Assembly (NCBI RefSeq): GCF_001580015.1
Contig: NZ_LSZQ01000068.1
Span: 1-64,000, forward strand
Source of the DNA: Cephaloticoccus primus
GTDB taxonomy: Bacteria; Verrucomicrobiota; Verrucomicrobiia; Opitutales; Opitutaceae
Reading direction: 5' to 3'
Length of the DNA stretch: 64,000 nucleotides
How positions within the stretch are numbered: position 1 is the first letter of the stretch; every line of letters begins with the position of its first letter. The translations under genes and the position numbers were made by a program. The notes below the pieces were generated by a model. That model saw nothing but the letters and a program-made list of their open reading frames with translations. It did no database searches and was not told the origin of the DNA. This document shows positions 9,673-18,423 of the stretch, piece by piece.

Positions 9673-9985
9673 CCACTACGCGTGGGGCGGTGGTCGGTGA
9701 CCACTTCCATTTAATTTGGGAATCGGCCTCGTCGCTGCGCGACGAAACTCGATTCCCAAATTTAACGGACCATCCCCCAGTCGCGTTGCGACTGGGAATG
9801 AGGCATCAAATGCAAATGAATCGAAAACCCATTTGGGCGCAGCGAAAAAGTTGACGGGTTAAATCTCCGCCCGACCAGAGGTCGGGCAATTCTTACTGTA
9901 GCGTTTGCTCGTTGGGCAAAATGCCCAACGAGCAAACGCTACAGTAAATGGGAGCAGGCACTGCCTGCCGCCCCACGCGCAGTGG
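9673..9985 (+). repeat. Composite repeat E1 (complete, forward)
   Basis: The clearest full copy of family E, 313 bp. Terminal inverted repeats are CCACTACGCGTGGGGCGG at the left and its near-exact complement at the right. Inside, in order: an end hairpin GTGGTC-GGT-GACCAC; hairpin A, with arms TTTGGGAATCG/CGATTCCCAAA; hairpin B, CCCAGTCGC-GTT-GCGACTGGG; a spacer with CCCATTTGGG and GTTGACGGGTT; hairpin C, CCCGACC-AGA-GGTCGGG; hairpin D at 9893-9947, a perfect 25-bp stem with a 5-nt loop; and a right end hairpin GCAGGCA-GTGCCTGC. It is followed by a partial M module (9996-10017). No coding frame or flanking direct repeat was found. Confidence 0.9.
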
Positions 9986-10073
9986 AGGCGGCGACGATGA
10001 AACGGTCGAAGACCGCTTGCGCTGGGGAGAAAGTCTTGGGCAGTCTTGAGGCTGCCGATTTTTTGGCGCACCC

Positions 10074-10427
10074 ATGTATCAAGTCACTTTTTCCGAGCAG
10101 AGTCTGCGCGAGCTCAAGCAGCTCGATACTCTGGCGCAGCTCGAACTCATTGAGCCGATCAGCAGCCTGAAGCCCGGCGACCTTGCGCGGCCGCGCGAAC
10201 CGCTTGGCCGCTTCAAGCGCGGGGAGACGCTGTTCTACCGGCTGCGCGCGGGCGACTACCGCTTTTATTTCGAGGTGCAGGGCGAGACGCTCCACACCCA
10301 CTACATCCTGCACAAGAACTCGCTCGAAGACTTCCTCCTGCGCAACAAGCTGCCCGTCTCCGAGGAGCAGCTCTTTGAGCAGCACTCCAAGTTCTGGAAA
10401 TATCTGGAAAGTTTAACGCAAAAGTGA
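10074..10427 (+). CDS. RelE/ParE-fold protein upstream of pssA
   Basis: A 117-residue protein with the RelE-like pattern: an N-terminal MYQVTFSEQSLRELKQL helix after a first strand, then LGRFKRGETLFYRLRAGDYRFYFEV, where the core Arg and Tyr residues of the RelE sheet lie. RelE toxins cut mRNA on the ribosome, but no antitoxin gene adjoins this one. Instead its stop codon is 8 nt from the ATG of the phosphatidylserine synthase gene, so the two are probably one operon. I recall this pairing from other Verrucomicrobia, which suggests a kept, perhaps non-toxic, role. Fold assignment is fairly safe, function is not. Confidence 0.7.
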   Translation: MYQVTFSEQSLRELKQLDTLAQLELIEPISSLKPGDLARPREPLGRFKRGETLFYRLRAGDYRFYFEVQGETLHTHYILHKNSLEDFLLRNKLPVSEEQLFEQHSKFWKYLESLTQK

Positions 10428-10435
10428 GCTCCCCC

Positions 10436-11473
10436 ATGCCCCACCACCCCAGCTCTCGGCCAGCGGCGGCCACCGCTGCGACCCACCCGCACGCGCCGGA
10501 AAAAACCGCCGCGCCTGCGACTTCCGTTGCCGCCGAATCCGCACCGCCGCACAACCCGCCGCACGCCGCGCCTCTTTCCGCAGACGATCCGCGCAATCCC
10601 TACAACGTCACGCAGGCCAGCCGGATTTACTTCCTGCCCAACTTGATGACCGCCGGAAATCTCTTCTGCGGTTTTATGGCGATCATCAACTGCATCCAGG
10701 CGCGGCTCGCGGAAACGGCGGTTGACGGGCGCTACCTCGACGGGCAGCCGGTGGAGCATTACCGGATGGCGGTGTGGCTTATTTTTGCCGCGGCAGCCTT
10801 TGACCTGATTGACGGGCGGCTCGCGCGGATGGGCGGGCGCGAATCGCTGTTTGGCGCGGAGTTCGACTCATTGGCGGACGTGGTTTCCTTCGGCGTCGCG
10901 CCTGCGTTGATGATGTTCTTCTTCATCATCTCGCCCACCCAGGGGTTCATGTGGTTTCGCAACGTCGGCTGGTTCGTCGGTTTCGTCTACCTGCTCTGCG
11001 CGGCGATCCGGCTGGCGCGCTTCAACATCATCACGAATCCCCTGCTCTTGCGCAGTCGCGACTCCGACAAAAACGCGAGCACTTCGAGCAAGGACTTTAT
11101 CGGCCTGCCTGTGCCTGCTGCTGCGGGGACGGTCGCAGCGCTCGTCCTTTTCTTAACGCAGCTCGTCGAGAGCGACAAGAGCCTCAACCGCTGGGCACTC
11201 GCCCTGCCCTTTCTGATGCTGCTGATTGCCCTCTTGATGGTCAGCAAGGTGCGCTACCCCAGCGGTAAAAAAGTGGACCTGCAAACGACCACGCGGATGG
11301 GCACCTTCATCCTGATCCTGGTGGCCGCAGGGCTCGTCATCGCGCTCAAGGAAATCGCCCTCCTCATCCTTACGCTGGGCTACATTTTCTACGGGCTCAT
11401 CCGCCACTTCAGGCGCGTGCAAAGCGCAAAGGGTCAGCGGCTGCGAACGCTCTGGGAAGAGCCCCTTCGCTGA
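10436..11473 (+). CDS. pssA: CDP-diacylglycerol-serine O-phosphatidyltransferase
   Basis: An integral membrane enzyme that joins CDP-diacylglycerol and serine to give phosphatidylserine, precursor of phosphatidylethanolamine. The CDP-alcohol phosphatidyltransferase signature is complete: DLIDGRLAR, then G, D and D in FGAEFDSLAD. Several hydrophobic segments follow through to about residue 330. The first 55 residues are Pro/Ala/His-rich and probably a disordered cytoplasmic tail. A GTG at 10424 overlaps the upstream stop and is an alternative start; I prefer the ATG at 10436. Translational coupling to the RelE-like gene is likely. Confidence 0.9.
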   Translation: MPHHPSSRPAAATAATHPHAPEKTAAPATSVAAESAPPHNPPHAAPLSADDPRNPYNVTQASRIYFLPNLMTAGNLFCGFMAIINCIQARLAETAVDGRYLDGQPVEHYRMAVWLIFAAAAFDLIDGRLARMGGRESLFGAEFDSLADVVSFGVAPALMMFFFIISPTQGFMWFRNVGWFVGFVYLLCAAIRLARFNIITNPLLLRSRDSDKNASTSSKDFIGLPVPAAAGTVAALVLFLTQLVESDKSLNRWALALPFLMLLIALLMVSKVRYPSGKKVDLQTTTRMGTFILILVAAGLVIALKEIALLILTLGYIFYGLIRHFRRVQSAKGQRLRTLWEEPLR

Positions 11474-11532
11474 AAGCCCACCCCTACCGATCAGGAACAA
11501 AACCAGTGTGGGTCTCGGCTTCAAAAAACGAT

Positions 11533-11737
11533 CCGCCACTGGCAGCCACTGCGAATGCCATTGGCGGAACTCGCCCAGCCTTTGGGAGGAACCTTGTGAG
11601 TAAGCTGCGTGCGCTTTGCCGAAATCTTTTTGCGGTGAATAACCCCGGACTTATTGGCCCGTTTCCGGCAGTTCTTCACAGCCCGCAAGGCTCCCCTTCT
11701 CCCTCTCAAAACCGGCACTTGTTGGGCTTACTCACGG
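11533..11737 (+). ncRNA. Candidate structured RNA upstream of dnaN
   Basis: Two strong pairings occur in this 356-bp gap. CCGCCACTGGCA (11533-11544) pairs with TGCCATTGGCGG (11556-11567), 11 of 12. GTGAGTAAGC (11596-11605) pairs perfectly with GCTTACTCAC (11726-11735), 120 nt away, and encloses smaller pairings such as TGCCGAAA with TTTCCGGCA. A closing stem round an irregular hairpin is reminiscent of regulatory RNAs such as 6S, but I see no diagnostic sequence for 6S, RNase P, SRP RNA or tmRNA. The strand and identity are unproven. Confidence 0.35.
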
Positions 11738-11750
11738 CCCATAATAATAG
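11722..11750 (+). promoter_or_regulatory. Possible dnaN promoter
   Basis: TTGGGC (11722-11727), 17 bp, then TAATAG (11745-11750), in a markedly AT-rich patch 80 bp before dnaN. GATAAT at 11752 is an alternative -10. It overlaps the 3' arm of the long-range stem just upstream. Confidence 0.25.
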
Positions 11751-11829
11751 GGATAATTTTATTAAAAGGATCCTATTCTTTTAGACTTTGTGAATTGCCC
11801 CTGCTCACCTCTAAATCTTTAGCCAGCCT

Positions 11830-12960
11830 ATGAAATTCAAAATCAACCGGGATCACTTCGCCAACGGCCTCGCCCAAGTGCTCAACGTAGTCGGCTCGCG
11901 CGCGACCATGCCGATCTTGAGCAACGTGTTGATCGAAGCGGATAACGGCCAGATCTCGCTCACCACGACGAACCTCGACCTCGGCATCCGCTGCCAGATC
12001 AAAGCCGAAGTGCAGGAAGCCGGTGCGATCACCCTACCCGTCAAACGCCTGGCCGGAATCGTGCGCGAGCTGCCCAGCGTGGATGTCGCAGTCGCCGCCT
12101 CGCCCAACCACCAGGTGAAGCTCGTATCCGGCGGCTCGAACTTCCGCATCATGGGTATCCCCAAAGACGACTTCCCGCCGCTGCCCGAGTTTGGCGAAGA
12201 GAAGTCCTTCACGCTGGAGCAAGACGAGCTCACTACGATGCTCAAGAGCGTCTCCTACGCGCAATCGAGCGACGAGACCCGCTACATCCTCAATGGCGTC
12301 TATTTCAACTTCGCGGATGCCAAGCTCACGCTCGTCGCGACAGACGGTCGCCGCCTCGCCCACATTTCCAAGGAGCTGGAAGTGCCCGAGGCCAGCGCAG
12401 GCGCCATCATCCTGCCCGCTAAAACGGCGAGCGAGCTCCTCCGGCTCCTCGACAAGAAGGGCAACAAGGTCAAAATCAACTTCAACGACCGCCGCGCTGC
12501 CTTCCAGATCGCGACCAATGACGAAGCAGACAACGGCCTGATCGACAGCATCTACCTCTACTCAAAAGTCGTCGAGGGCAGCTACCCGAACTACCAGCAA
12601 GTCATCCCCAAGGAGACGCACCAGCGCATCAAACTGGAGCGCGAGCTCTTCCTCCAGTGTGTGCACCGCGCCGCGCTCGTGTGCAGCGAGAAGGCGAACT
12701 CGATCAAAATCAAACTCTCGCCCAACCTCCTCGAAGTTACCGCACAGAGCCCCGATTTCGGCGAGTCGCACGAATCGATGGCGATCAGCTACGAAGGGCC
12801 CGAGCTCCAGGTCGCCTTTAACCCGCAGTTCATCATGGATCCGCTCCGCGCGCTGACCAAGGACGAGGTCTACTTCGAGGTGAAGGACGACATCAGCCCG
12901 GGCGTCTTCAAAACCCTCGAAAGCTTCATCTGCGTGATCATGCCTGTCCGGCTAAACTAG
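11830..12960 (+). CDS. dnaN: DNA polymerase III beta subunit (sliding clamp)
   Basis: The ring-shaped clamp that holds the replicative polymerase on DNA. At 376 residues it has the family length, three repeated clamp domains, an N terminus [17 protein letters not shown], the [12 protein letters not shown] motif in the middle domain, and the conserved C-terminal VIMPVRLN that ends most bacterial clamps. dnaA, often next to dnaN, is not in this window; the gene stands alone with a candidate promoter and structured region in front. Confidence 0.97.
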   Translation: MKFKINRDHFANGLAQVLNVVGSRATMPILSNVLIEADNGQISLTTTNLDLGIRCQIKAEVQEAGAITLPVKRLAGIVRELPSVDVAVAASPNHQVKLVSGGSNFRIMGIPKDDFPPLPEFGEEKSFTLEQDELTTMLKSVSYAQSSDETRYILNGVYFNFADAKLTLVATDGRRLAHISKELEVPEASAGAIILPAKTASELLRLLDKKGNKVKINFNDRRAAFQIATNDEADNGLIDSIYLYSKVVEGSYPNYQQVIPKETHQRIKLERELFLQCVHRAALVCSEKANSIKIKLSPNLLEVTAQSPDFGESHESMAISYEGPELQVAFNPQFIMDPLRALTKDEVYFEVKDDISPGVFKTLESFICVIMPVRLN

Positions 12961-13326
12961 CCGGATGCGCGCCGCAGAGCGGCACACGCGCTTGGTACCG
13001 CGCGGTTGTCCGCGGAAGCGTGCGAAGAGACGTCGGCTGGATTTTAAGTCGGCGTTTTTTTTGCAAACGAGGAACCTTGGGCCCGTGCAAGTGCTCTTGG
13101 TGTGTGGCCATTTTTGAACCGCTCGCGGGTTGTTGCTGCGCACCGTCCGATGCTTGCTCCGCAAGTGTGCGAATGGTCGGCAAGTGGGCCTTTCCATGTG
13201 GGCGATTTTTTTGAATCACGGTTTTTTTACGCAGTCTTCGAGCACTTGTCTTACGCCACCACTGTCACATCGATTTCCCCATCAACTGAAACAGGCTGAA
13301 GAACCCTCCTCTCGCGCTGTCCGTCC
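12961..13326. other. Intergenic gap, no recognised feature
   Basis: About 365 bp between dnaN and the membrane protein gene. It contains several T runs (for example near 13057 and 13206) but none follows a good hairpin. No E or M repeat copy and no coding frame could be supported here. Confidence 0.4.
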
Positions 13327-14199
13327 ATGAGCTCCTCCTATTTCACCCTCACCCTCATCATCGCCGCGATTGTCTTGATGCAGGTCAACCAGCGGCTCGG
13401 CTCGCCGGTGCTGGCGATTTTTGCGCGCTGGCTGCGCTGGTTCGTTTTTGCCTTTGGTGTCGCGCAGCTCTGCACCGATTTTGAGCTGATCGACCGCCCG
13501 TTCTGGGTGCTGGTGCTCGCCTTTCTGATGCTCTGGTTTTTGATCGAGACGTTTTACAACTGGCTCGGCATTGCCGCGATGAGCGTCAGCCCCATGCCGC
13601 TTTTCCCGCGTTATAGCGTAAACCCCGGCGGCGAAGAGTGGCCCACCCAGGCGCGTTTCCTGAAGCTGAAGGAGTGGCTGCGCGCTCAGGGTTTTAGCCT
13701 GATGCAGCCATACAGAGCGGAGATCGGCGGCGGGATCTTCCTGCGCGGAGTGGTGTACCAAAACCAGGCCGAAGACATCCGGCTGCAAATCACTTTTATG
13801 CCGATTTCCGCAGCGACGCTCGGTGTGTGCTACTCACTCGTTTCGCAAACCGAGGCCGGACACCGGATCGTGACGGATAATTTCTGCATCCCTTATGCAG
13901 GGTTTTACCCCGAAGAATGGTTCGTGGAGCGGCTGCCCTGGTGCCGCTCGCTGGAGAACTTGCTCGCCCGCCACCAGGCCCGGCTCATCAACGAAAAAGC
14001 GCTCCCCATCAAAAGCGATCCGCTGGCCGATCTAAACGCACAACAACACCAGCTCGACCAGCTCAATACACAGCTCGGCTTCCTCAACCCACACGCTGAG
14101 CGCGAAGAGTTGGGAAAAATTTCCCAAGCAGGCCGCTACCGCGTCTGGAAAGAAGTCTGGATGCTCAACTACCTGGGCCGCCCCGCACGCTATCGGTAA
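13327..14199 (+). CDS. Conserved hypothetical membrane protein
   Basis: A 290-residue protein I do not recognise by function. Three hydrophobic segments lie in the first 90 residues (TLTLIIAAIVLMQV, WFVFAFGVAQLC, WVLVLAFLMLWFLI). A soluble region of about 200 residues follows, with a PRYSVNPGGEEWPTQARFLKL stretch, a Trp-rich NFCIPYAGFYPEEWFVERLPW patch, and a C-terminal coiled-coil-like LNAQQHQLDQLNTQL segment. The reading frame has normal GC-rich codon use, so it is a real gene; it stands alone between dnaN and the glutaredoxin gene. Confidence 0.75.
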   Translation: MSSSYFTLTLIIAAIVLMQVNQRLGSPVLAIFARWLRWFVFAFGVAQLCTDFELIDRPFWVLVLAFLMLWFLIETFYNWLGIAAMSVSPMPLFPRYSVNPGGEEWPTQARFLKLKEWLRAQGFSLMQPYRAEIGGGIFLRGVVYQNQAEDIRLQITFMPISAATLGVCYSLVSQTEAGHRIVTDNFCIPYAGFYPEEWFVERLPWCRSLENLLARHQARLINEKALPIKSDPLADLNAQQHQLDQLNTQLGFLNPHAEREELGKISQAGRYRVWKEVWMLNYLGRPARYR

Positions 14200-14253
14200 G
14201 CCTATTCCACTGCGCAAGTGGCCTTCGACCGTTTCATGGTCGCCGCCTCTTTT

Positions 14254-14586
14254 CCACTGCGCGTGGGGCGGTGGCGGGTCGCCACTTCCGTTTACTGTGC
14301 GTTTTGCGTATCGCGCGTTCCGCGCGATACGCAAAACGCACAGTAAGAACTATCCGACCAGAGGCTCGGGGGAGATTTACCCGTTAACTTTTTCGCCGCG
14401 CCCAAATCCGATCCATCCGCATTTGATGTTTCAGTCCCTGTCGCAACACGACAGGAGGATGGTCCGTTAAATTTGGGAATCGAGTTTCGTCGCGAAGCGA
14501 CGAGGCCGATTCCCAAATTCAATGGCACGTGGCGCCCCGCCACCGCCGCCCGCGCAGGGCTACTTGTCAGCTCCCACGCGCAGTGG
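14254..14586 (-). repeat. Composite repeat E2 (complete, reverse)
   Basis: A full family-E copy in reverse orientation. The D hairpin comes first (14292-14346, perfect 25-bp arms opening TTACTGTGCG), then the C hairpin region, the CCCGTTAACTTTTTC spacer, hairpin B (CCTGTCG/CGACAGG) and hairpin A in its GGGAATCG version. The outer end repeats CCACTGCGCGTGGGGCGG; the other end shows a partial duplication of its terminus. A decayed M half-module (CTTCGACCGTTTCATGGTCG) precedes it at about 14222. Confidence 0.88.
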
Positions 14587-14599
14587 AGAACATGCTTCT

Positions 14600-14935
14600 T
14601 TAAAAGAAGCGGACGGTTTGGGTCGCCATTGCGGCGTGTTCTTCGTCCGAGCAGCCCGCGTTGAGTGGCGTATCAATCTCGGTATCGCGTTGGCTCACCA
14701 GATGGTTGCTGAGCAAGTAATTCTCGACCTCTTCGCCTGACACATCGGCCAGCATCACCCCGTCAACCTCCACGCAAGGTGAGAGCGGTTGGCCGGAGCG
14801 CTGCACCATCTCCGCGTAGTTGGCGCGGTTGTTGATGATGTCGATGTCCTCAAATTCCAGGTCGTATTTACGCATGATGGCGCGCACGCCATTGGACCAT
14901 CCGCAGTGCGGTTTGAGGTAGGCTTTGATTTTCAT
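14600..14935 (-). CDS. Glutaredoxin-like protein
   Basis: A 111-residue thioredoxin-fold protein. The N terminus MKIKAYLKPHCGWSNGV places Cys11 and Ser14 in a CGWS active site, so one of the two usual thiols is replaced and the protein would work through a monothiol mechanism. The cis-proline loop is QPLSPCVEVDG, and GEEVENYLLSNHLV matches the C-terminal helix of glutaredoxins. It would reduce mixed glutathione disulfides in the cytoplasm, though the thiol cofactor used here is unknown. The last 25 residues are an extra tail. Confidence 0.8.
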   Translation of the reverse strand: MKIKAYLKPHCGWSNGVRAIMRKYDLEFEDIDIINNRANYAEMVQRSGQPLSPCVEVDGVMLADVSGEEVENYLLSNHLVSQRDTEIDTPLNAGCSDEEHAAMATQTVRFF

Positions 14936-15116
14936 AAGGGCGCAATCTGTGGTGCAATTTGCTCGCTGCGCAAGCGGGCTTTGCGGCTGGAATTATCGCG
15001 CGCTGTCGGCCGGGTTTATTCGCGAAAAAACCGTCGGCGCAAGGTGGCGTGGCGCGTGTGCGTTGCGGAAAATAAAACACTCGAAGCGGCTGCCCTGCGT
15101 AAGCATACCCGCGCGG

Positions 15117-16172
15117 ATGAAAGTGCTCGTGACCGGCGCGGCCGGCTTTATCGGCTACCACATTTGCAAGCGGCTCAGCGCACATCCGGACTGCGAGGTC
15201 CTCGGCATCGACAACTTGAACGATTATTACGACGTCGCGCTCAAGCGGGCGCGCCTCGCCGAGCTCGACGCCCAGCAGGCCGCGCGTGCGGGCAATCCGG
15301 CGGTCTCCTCGGCCTCCGCGATTGCGGCGACGCCCACGAACTCCTCCGCGGGCACCCACTTCCGCTTCGTGCAGGCCGATTTCGCCGAGGGCGATATGTT
15401 GCTGAAACTCTGGGCGCACTTTCGCCCCGACTACGTCGTGCACCTCGGCGCGCAGGCCAACGTGCGCTACAGCGTCACCCACCCCGAAGCCTACGTGCAG
15501 AGTAACCTGGTTGGTTTTTTTAAAGTCCTCGAAGCCGCGCGCGCCCACCCGCCCAAGCACACGGTCTTCGCGTCTTCGAGCAGCGTCTACGGTACGAGTG
15601 CGGCGATTCCTTTCGCGGAAGACGGCGACACGAGCCACCCGCTCTCCTTTTATGGTGCGACGAAAAAAGCCAACGAAGCGATGGCGCACAGCTACGCGCA
15701 TCTCCACGGGCTCGCGCTCACCGGCCTGCGTTTTTTCAACGTGTACGGCCCGTGGGGCCGCCCCGACACCGCGCCCACGCTCTTCGCCAAGGCGATCTTT
15801 GCGGGCGAGCCGATCAAGCTTTTCGCCGAAGGCCGCGCGCGCCGCGATTTCACTTACATCGACGACATCTGCGACGGTGTCCTGAAGCTGCTCCTGTACC
15901 CGCCGCTCAAGCCGCCCGTGCCGCCATTTCGGATGTTCAACATCGGCCACCACCGGCCCGTGGAGACGCTCCTCTTTGTGCAAATGCTGGAGCAACTCAT
16001 CGGCCGCAAAGCCCGGCTTGAGCTGCTCCCCGCGCAGCCCGCCGATGTGCCGGAAACCTGCGCCTCGCTCGACCGCATCCACGCCGCCGTCGGCTACGCG
16101 CCGCGCGTCCCGCTGGAGGATGGACTGCGCCAGTTCGTGGACTGGTTTCGCCAGTATTACCAGCCCGAGTAA
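15117..16172 (+). CDS. NAD-dependent epimerase, probably UDP-glucuronate 4-epimerase
   Basis: A 351-residue short-chain dehydrogenase-fold epimerase. The NAD site TGAAGFIGYH is at residue 6, the catalytic Tyr-Lys pair is in SFYGATKKANEAM, and GIDNLNDYYDVALKRARL after the second strand is a hallmark of UDP-glucuronate 4-epimerases, as is FNVYGPWGRPDTAP. The enzyme would convert UDP-glucuronate to UDP-galacturonate for surface polysaccharide. The frame is open upstream to 14925, but the dinucleotide-binding strand begins at the ATG at 15117. An Ala/Ser/Thr-rich insert follows residue 55. Its stop codon is the first triplet of a repeat (M1). Confidence 0.88.
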   Translation: MKVLVTGAAGFIGYHICKRLSAHPDCEVLGIDNLNDYYDVALKRARLAELDAQQAARAGNPAVSSASAIAATPTNSSAGTHFRFVQADFAEGDMLLKLWAHFRPDYVVHLGAQANVRYSVTHPEAYVQSNLVGFFKVLEAARAHPPKHTVFASSSSVYGTSAAIPFAEDGDTSHPLSFYGATKKANEAMAHSYAHLHGLALTGLRFFNVYGPWGRPDTAPTLFAKAIFAGEPIKLFAEGRARRDFTYIDDICDGVLKLLLYPPLKPPVPPFRMFNIGHHRPVETLLFVQMLEQLIGRKARLELLPAQPADVPETCASLDRIHAAVGYAPRVPLEDGLRQFVDWFRQYYQPE

Positions 16173-16218
16173 CGCGCGACCAACGAGCGGCTCGCCCAAA
16201 AGAAGGGTCTCTGACCCC
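16170..16218 (+). repeat. M module M1
   Basis: A two-hairpin M module: ACCAACGAGCGGCTCGCC, a spacer CAAAAGAA, then GGGTC-TCT-GACCC. The left arm of the first hairpin is decayed. It starts at the TAA of the epimerase gene. Confidence 0.65.
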
Positions 16219-16267
16219 TGCGCGCAGCGGCAACGCCGCTGCGGCCAATAAAATGGGTCGAAGACTT

Positions 16268-16632
16268 CCCCTGCGCGGGGGGCGGTGGCGTGGCGCCACG
16301 TGCCATTCAATTTGCGATTTTGCCGCGTGCGCTTCGCGCCCGAACAAAATCGCAAATTTACAGGAACTCCCCCTGTCGCAGCGCGACAGGGAATGGGACA
16401 TCAAACAGCGGATGGAGCGAAAACCCGTTTGGGCGGATTTTTTGGGTTAACGAGTAAAAGTGCAGCACCGGACGAGGCCCCAGCAAGGGCCTCGCCAGAT
16501 AAGTCGGTCAACGACCGCGACCGGAGGTCGCGGCAGTTCTTACTGTGCGGTTTGTGCATCGGGCGGAATGCCCGATGCACAAACCGCACAGTAAATGGGA
16601 GCAGGCACTGCCTGCCGCCCCACGCGCAGTGG
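16268..16632 (+). repeat. Composite repeat E3 (forward, with nested M)
   Basis: A 365-bp family-E copy. Hairpin A is the GCGATTTTG version, hairpin B is CCCTGTCGC-AGC-GCGACAGGG, hairpin C is CCGCGACCGGAGGTCGCGG, and hairpin D (16540-16594) has perfect 25-bp arms opening TTACTGTGCGG. An M module (16471-16517) lies inside, between the GGTTAACGAG spacer and hairpin C, which makes this copy about 50 bp longer than E1. Confidence 0.88.
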
Positions 16633-16708
16633 TTGAAAACGGTATAAGTCGAGGAGTGTATAAACCGCGCTTGCTCTCCGTTCGCGGCGCGGCCTCCCTA
16701 GGCTGCAT

Positions 16709-17803
16709 ATGTCCAAAGCCGCCCCCTCCCGCACGATCGCCCCCGATACCAACAGCCGCGAGAAGAACATCGAGCTCGCCGTTTCCAGCATCACCAAGCA
16801 ATTCGGCGAAGGCTCGATCATGCGGCTGGGCAGCAACCAGAAAATGGCGGTTGATTGCCTGAGCACCGGCTCGCTGTTGATCGACCTCGCGCTCGGCGGC
16901 GGCGGCCTGCCCAAGGGGCGGATCATCGAAATCTACGGGCCGGAATCTTCGGGCAAGACGACCTTTTGTTTGAGCGTCATTGCGCAGGCGCAGAAGCGCG
17001 GCGGGCTCGCTGCCTTTATCGATGTGGAGCACGCGCTCGACCCGAAGTACGCGCGCGTCGTCGGTGTAAACCTTGACGACCTCCTCGTCTCGCAGCCCGA
17101 CTCCGGCGAAGACGCGCTCAACATCATGGAGACCCTCATCCGCTCCAACTCGATTGACGTGATCGTCCTCGACTCCGTAGCCGCGCTCACGACCAAGGCC
17201 GAGCTCGAAGGCCAGATGGGCGATGCCACCGTCGGCGCGCAGGCGCGGCTCATGTCGCAGGCCATGCGCCGCCTCACCGCAGTGGTAAACAAGACCAAGT
17301 GTATCTGCATCTTTACCAACCAGATACGCGAGAAAATCGGCGTCATGTACGGCAGCCCCGAGACGACCTCCGGTGGCCGCGCGCTGAAGTTTTTCGCCAG
17401 CGTGCGGATCGACATCCGCCGTCGCGAGCCGATCAAAGGCGCGGAGGGCAAGATCGTGGGCAACCGCACCAAGATCAAAGTCGTGAAAAACAAGATCGCC
17501 CCGCCCTTCACCGAAGTGGAGTTCGACATCATGTACGACGAGGGCATCTCGACGACCGGCTCGCTGCTCGACCTCGCCCTGCATCACAAGGTGTTGGAAA
17601 AACGCGGCTCGTGGATCTCCTTCGATGGCGAACTGATCGGTCAGGGCCGCGACGCCACGCGCGTGGCGATCAAGGACAACCAGGCGCTCGCCGACAAAAT
17701 CCAGGCCGCCGTCATGACCAAGGTCGATGCGCTGAAGGTCGGCGAAGACGTCAGCCTGCCCAGCGGCGGCAGCGAGGACGGCGGAGACGCTGCCGATGAG
17801 TAA
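16709..17803 (+). CDS. recA: Recombinase A
   Basis: RecA forms filaments on single-stranded DNA for homologous recombination and triggers the SOS response. The 364-residue product has Walker A GPESSGKT at about residue 77, DVEHALDP, the [12 protein letters not shown] segment, [20 protein letters not shown], and the loop sequences [21 protein letters not shown]. The acidic C-terminal tail is also present. E3 ends 76 bp upstream, so its hairpins lie close to the recA promoter. The last 8 nt overlap the start of the broken gene downstream. Confidence 0.98.
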   Translation: MSKAAPSRTIAPDTNSREKNIELAVSSITKQFGEGSIMRLGSNQKMAVDCLSTGSLLIDLALGGGGLPKGRIIEIYGPESSGKTTFCLSVIAQAQKRGGLAAFIDVEHALDPKYARVVGVNLDDLLVSQPDSGEDALNIMETLIRSNSIDVIVLDSVAALTTKAELEGQMGDATVGAQARLMSQAMRRLTAVVNKTKCICIFTNQIREKIGVMYGSPETTSGGRALKFFASVRIDIRRREPIKGAEGKIVGNRTKIKVVKNKIAPPFTEVEFDIMYDEGISTTGSLLDLALHHKVLEKRGSWISFDGELIGQGRDATRVAIKDNQALADKIQAAVMTKVDALKVGEDVSLPSGGSEDGGDAADE

Positions 17804-18287
17804 TCCGGCGGCAGCCGATTCTGGCAGCGCAGCGGGCGCTGCTGCGGATCGCGCTGGCGCAAGCGCGGCTGTGAAACCGGCGGCAAATCGGGCGGCAGGG
17901 GCGGCGGTAGGGCCGGAGCCGAAGACGGAACTCGCGGCTAGGCCAATAGCGCTCGCGCGCGGCCCCGATGCCGTTTCGCCTGCGCTGGATGCCGATCTCG
18001 ACACGATGTCGCGCGAGGCACTTTTGGCCGAAGTGCGAAAACTGCGCGCGGGGATTTTACTCTCCACATTGGTTTTGCCCTGACGGCGCACCAACGAGTG
18101 CGCCGCCAAGCAAAAGGGTCTGCGACCCTGGTATCAGCCGCAATTGTGGGGGTTGTTACCCGAGCAAGAGGCAGCCTCGCCCGACGAGGTACCTGCCTGG
18201 CCGCAATTTCTGCGCGGCTGCATAAACTACCGCGCGTCCCTCGACACCCAGTGCCCCTCCGCGCCCCGCACCACAGAAGAGTTTTGA
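17796..18287 (+). pseudogene. Small Opitutae-type protein gene interrupted by an M repeat
   Basis: The frame begins at an ATG overlapping the recA stop and runs through an Ala-rich region to MSREALLAEVRKLRAGI, then meets a TGA at 18081-18083 that is the first triplet of an M repeat. After the repeat the same frame resumes at 18129 and reads WYQPQLWGLLPEQ, then WPQFLRGCINYRASLD, to a TGA at 18287. I recall small Opitutae hypothetical proteins with exactly this order, LRAGIR..RD then CW..P.LWGLLPE and WPQF..GC..YR.SLD; I cannot check that here. The simplest reading is an intact gene broken by insertion of the repeat. Confidence 0.6.
18081..18128 (+). repeat. M module M2, inside a reading frame
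   Basis: TGAC, then GGCGCAC-CAACGA-GTGCGCC, GCCAAGCAAAA spacer, and GGGTC-TGC-GACCC. The initial TGA supplies the premature stop of the surrounding frame. Confidence 0.85.
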
Positions 18288-18423
18288 AAGGCTGATGCCT
18301 CTTGGTGCGGCAGGGGTTTAGGCTACGTTCTTGTGATATGTAGGTATATGAACTCTCTATTTTGACGGTAGAAAATGCTCGCCCTTTGAAGTGAGTTTTC
18401 CGATTGCTTGGGATCTAAAAGAT

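Noticed and set aside
9673-9985. E repeats as insertion sequences or protein-coding units
   Set aside because: No frame encodes a transposase, and flanks compared for E1-E5 show no convincing target duplication. Short open frames inside are not shared in phase between copies.
11474-13326. DnaA boxes marking oriC around dnaN
   Set aside because: I did not find clustered TTATCCACA-type sites, so the origin itself is not claimed to be in the window.
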